A model generated the notes under the pieces. The model did not search any database. It saw nothing but the letters and a program-made list of their open reading frames with translations, and was not told the DNA's origin. DNA of 33,061 bases, from assembly GCA_019308145.1 (NCBI GenBank), contig JAFDIG010000008.1, positions 1-33,061 of the forward strand, written 5' to 3'. This document shows, piece by piece, positions 32,747 through 33,061 of this stretch. How positions within the stretch are numbered: the stretch's first letter is position 1; the number at the start of each line of letters is the position of its first letter. A program made the position numbers and the translations under genes. This stretch comes from Deltaproteobacteria bacterium (GTDB lineage Bacteria; Desulfobacterota; JAFDIG01).

Positions 32747-33061
32747 ACTCCCTCCCTTATTTCCCTTTAACTATAGTTTAGATTTACTTCACCTCCTTTC
32801 TTGATTAATAAATAAGTTTAGAAAGTTTTACAATTTTTGATACAACCTCTTTTCACACAAACGGAGAGAATAACAGTATCTACCTGATTGCTAAGTAAAG
32901 AGCTTCCTCTTGACTATAATATAAAAATTTTTTATTCTAAAATATAAAAAACTAAAAACAATTTTGTATAAAAAAGTTTACTAAAATTAAAGAAACTATT
33001 AAATTTTTAAAAGAACTCTCAATATTTATATTTAGAATTTTATTTAATATGAACAGATTTG
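32747..33061. other. Non-coding region upstream of the TAXI operon
   Basis: A 315-bp, very AT-rich stretch with no supportable gene. Apart from the two ribosome-binding-like tracts near the TAXI ATG, it holds weak promoter candidates only. On minus, TTGTAA then TATTAA (32810-32805) after 17 nt would start transcription at the STAB-SD-like element. On plus, TTGACT (32910-32915) with TATTCT (32933-32938) after 17 nt points out of the window. Confidence 0.4.
32792..32800 (-). promoter_or_regulatory. Extra anti-16S sequence upstream of the TAXI gene (STAB-SD-like)
   Basis: GAAAGGAGG followed by TGA on the minus strand. Its last G (32792) is exactly 45 nt before the ATG at 32746. An in-frame GTG here would meet TAA two codons later, so it does not start a gene. 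The nonamer is identical to the STAB-SD element reported to stabilise Bacillus cry3A mRNA. Confidence 0.55.

Overview
The window is AT-rich, gene-dense bacterial chromosome. A YidC with a large periplasmic domain, periplasmic binding proteins, a GT39/ArnT-type membrane glycosyltransferase and a membrane-anchored M23 peptidase point to a diderm (Gram-negative) organism. A three-subunit GlpABC-type glycerol-3-phosphate dehydrogenase points to anaerobic or facultative respiration. The sequence alone does not fix the phylum. I see no tRNA, rRNA, insertion sequence, phage gene or CRISPR array.

Layout. (1) 1-2109, minus: an EF-G gene whose stop overlaps the start of a gene that runs off the window and looks like birA. 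(2) 2283-5427, plus: a STAS-like/winged-helix protein behind a consensus promoter, a four-cysteine mini-protein, an M23 peptidase and a metallo-beta-lactamase-fold hydrolase. (3) 5486-11092, mixed strands: PfkB kinase, GT39 glycosyltransferase, RadC, a DUF1638 protein, an HExxH protein and a rhomboid protease. (4) 11114-18282, minus: the conserved rpmH-rnpA-yidD-yidC-jag-mnmE block, followed by a B12-binding-type radical SAM gene and a MidA-type methyltransferase. (5) 18437-28902, plus: a LacI-family regulator behind a perfect promoter and a double palindromic operator, a binding-protein remnant, a TIM-barrel isomerase, then ugpC-ugpB-ugpA-ugpE-glpA-glpB-glpC, an apparent single unit for uptake and respiratory oxidation of glycerol-3-phosphate. 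(6) 29017-32746, minus: a TAXI-type TRAP transporter (binding protein, fused permease, DUF1850 protein).

Most notable observations. First, rpmH (ribosomal protein L34, 44 codons, 18111-18245) lies entirely inside an N-terminally extended rnpA in another frame, the arrangement described for Thermus. The rnpA frame has no ATG/GTG/TTG between 18282 and its conserved core, so the overlap cannot be removed by choosing a later usual start. Second, a perfect parS-type palindrome forms the first six codons of the radical SAM gene. Third, both intact binding-protein genes (ugpB and the TAXI gene) have, besides their normal ribosome-binding site, an extra near-perfect anti-16S sequence ending exactly 45 nt before the ATG, and both are followed by a stem-loop. 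Fourth, the LacI locus carries a truncated binding protein joined out of frame to an isomerase lacking its usual start; the junction resembles a deletion scar and also happens to be a CTT-TAA +1-shift context.
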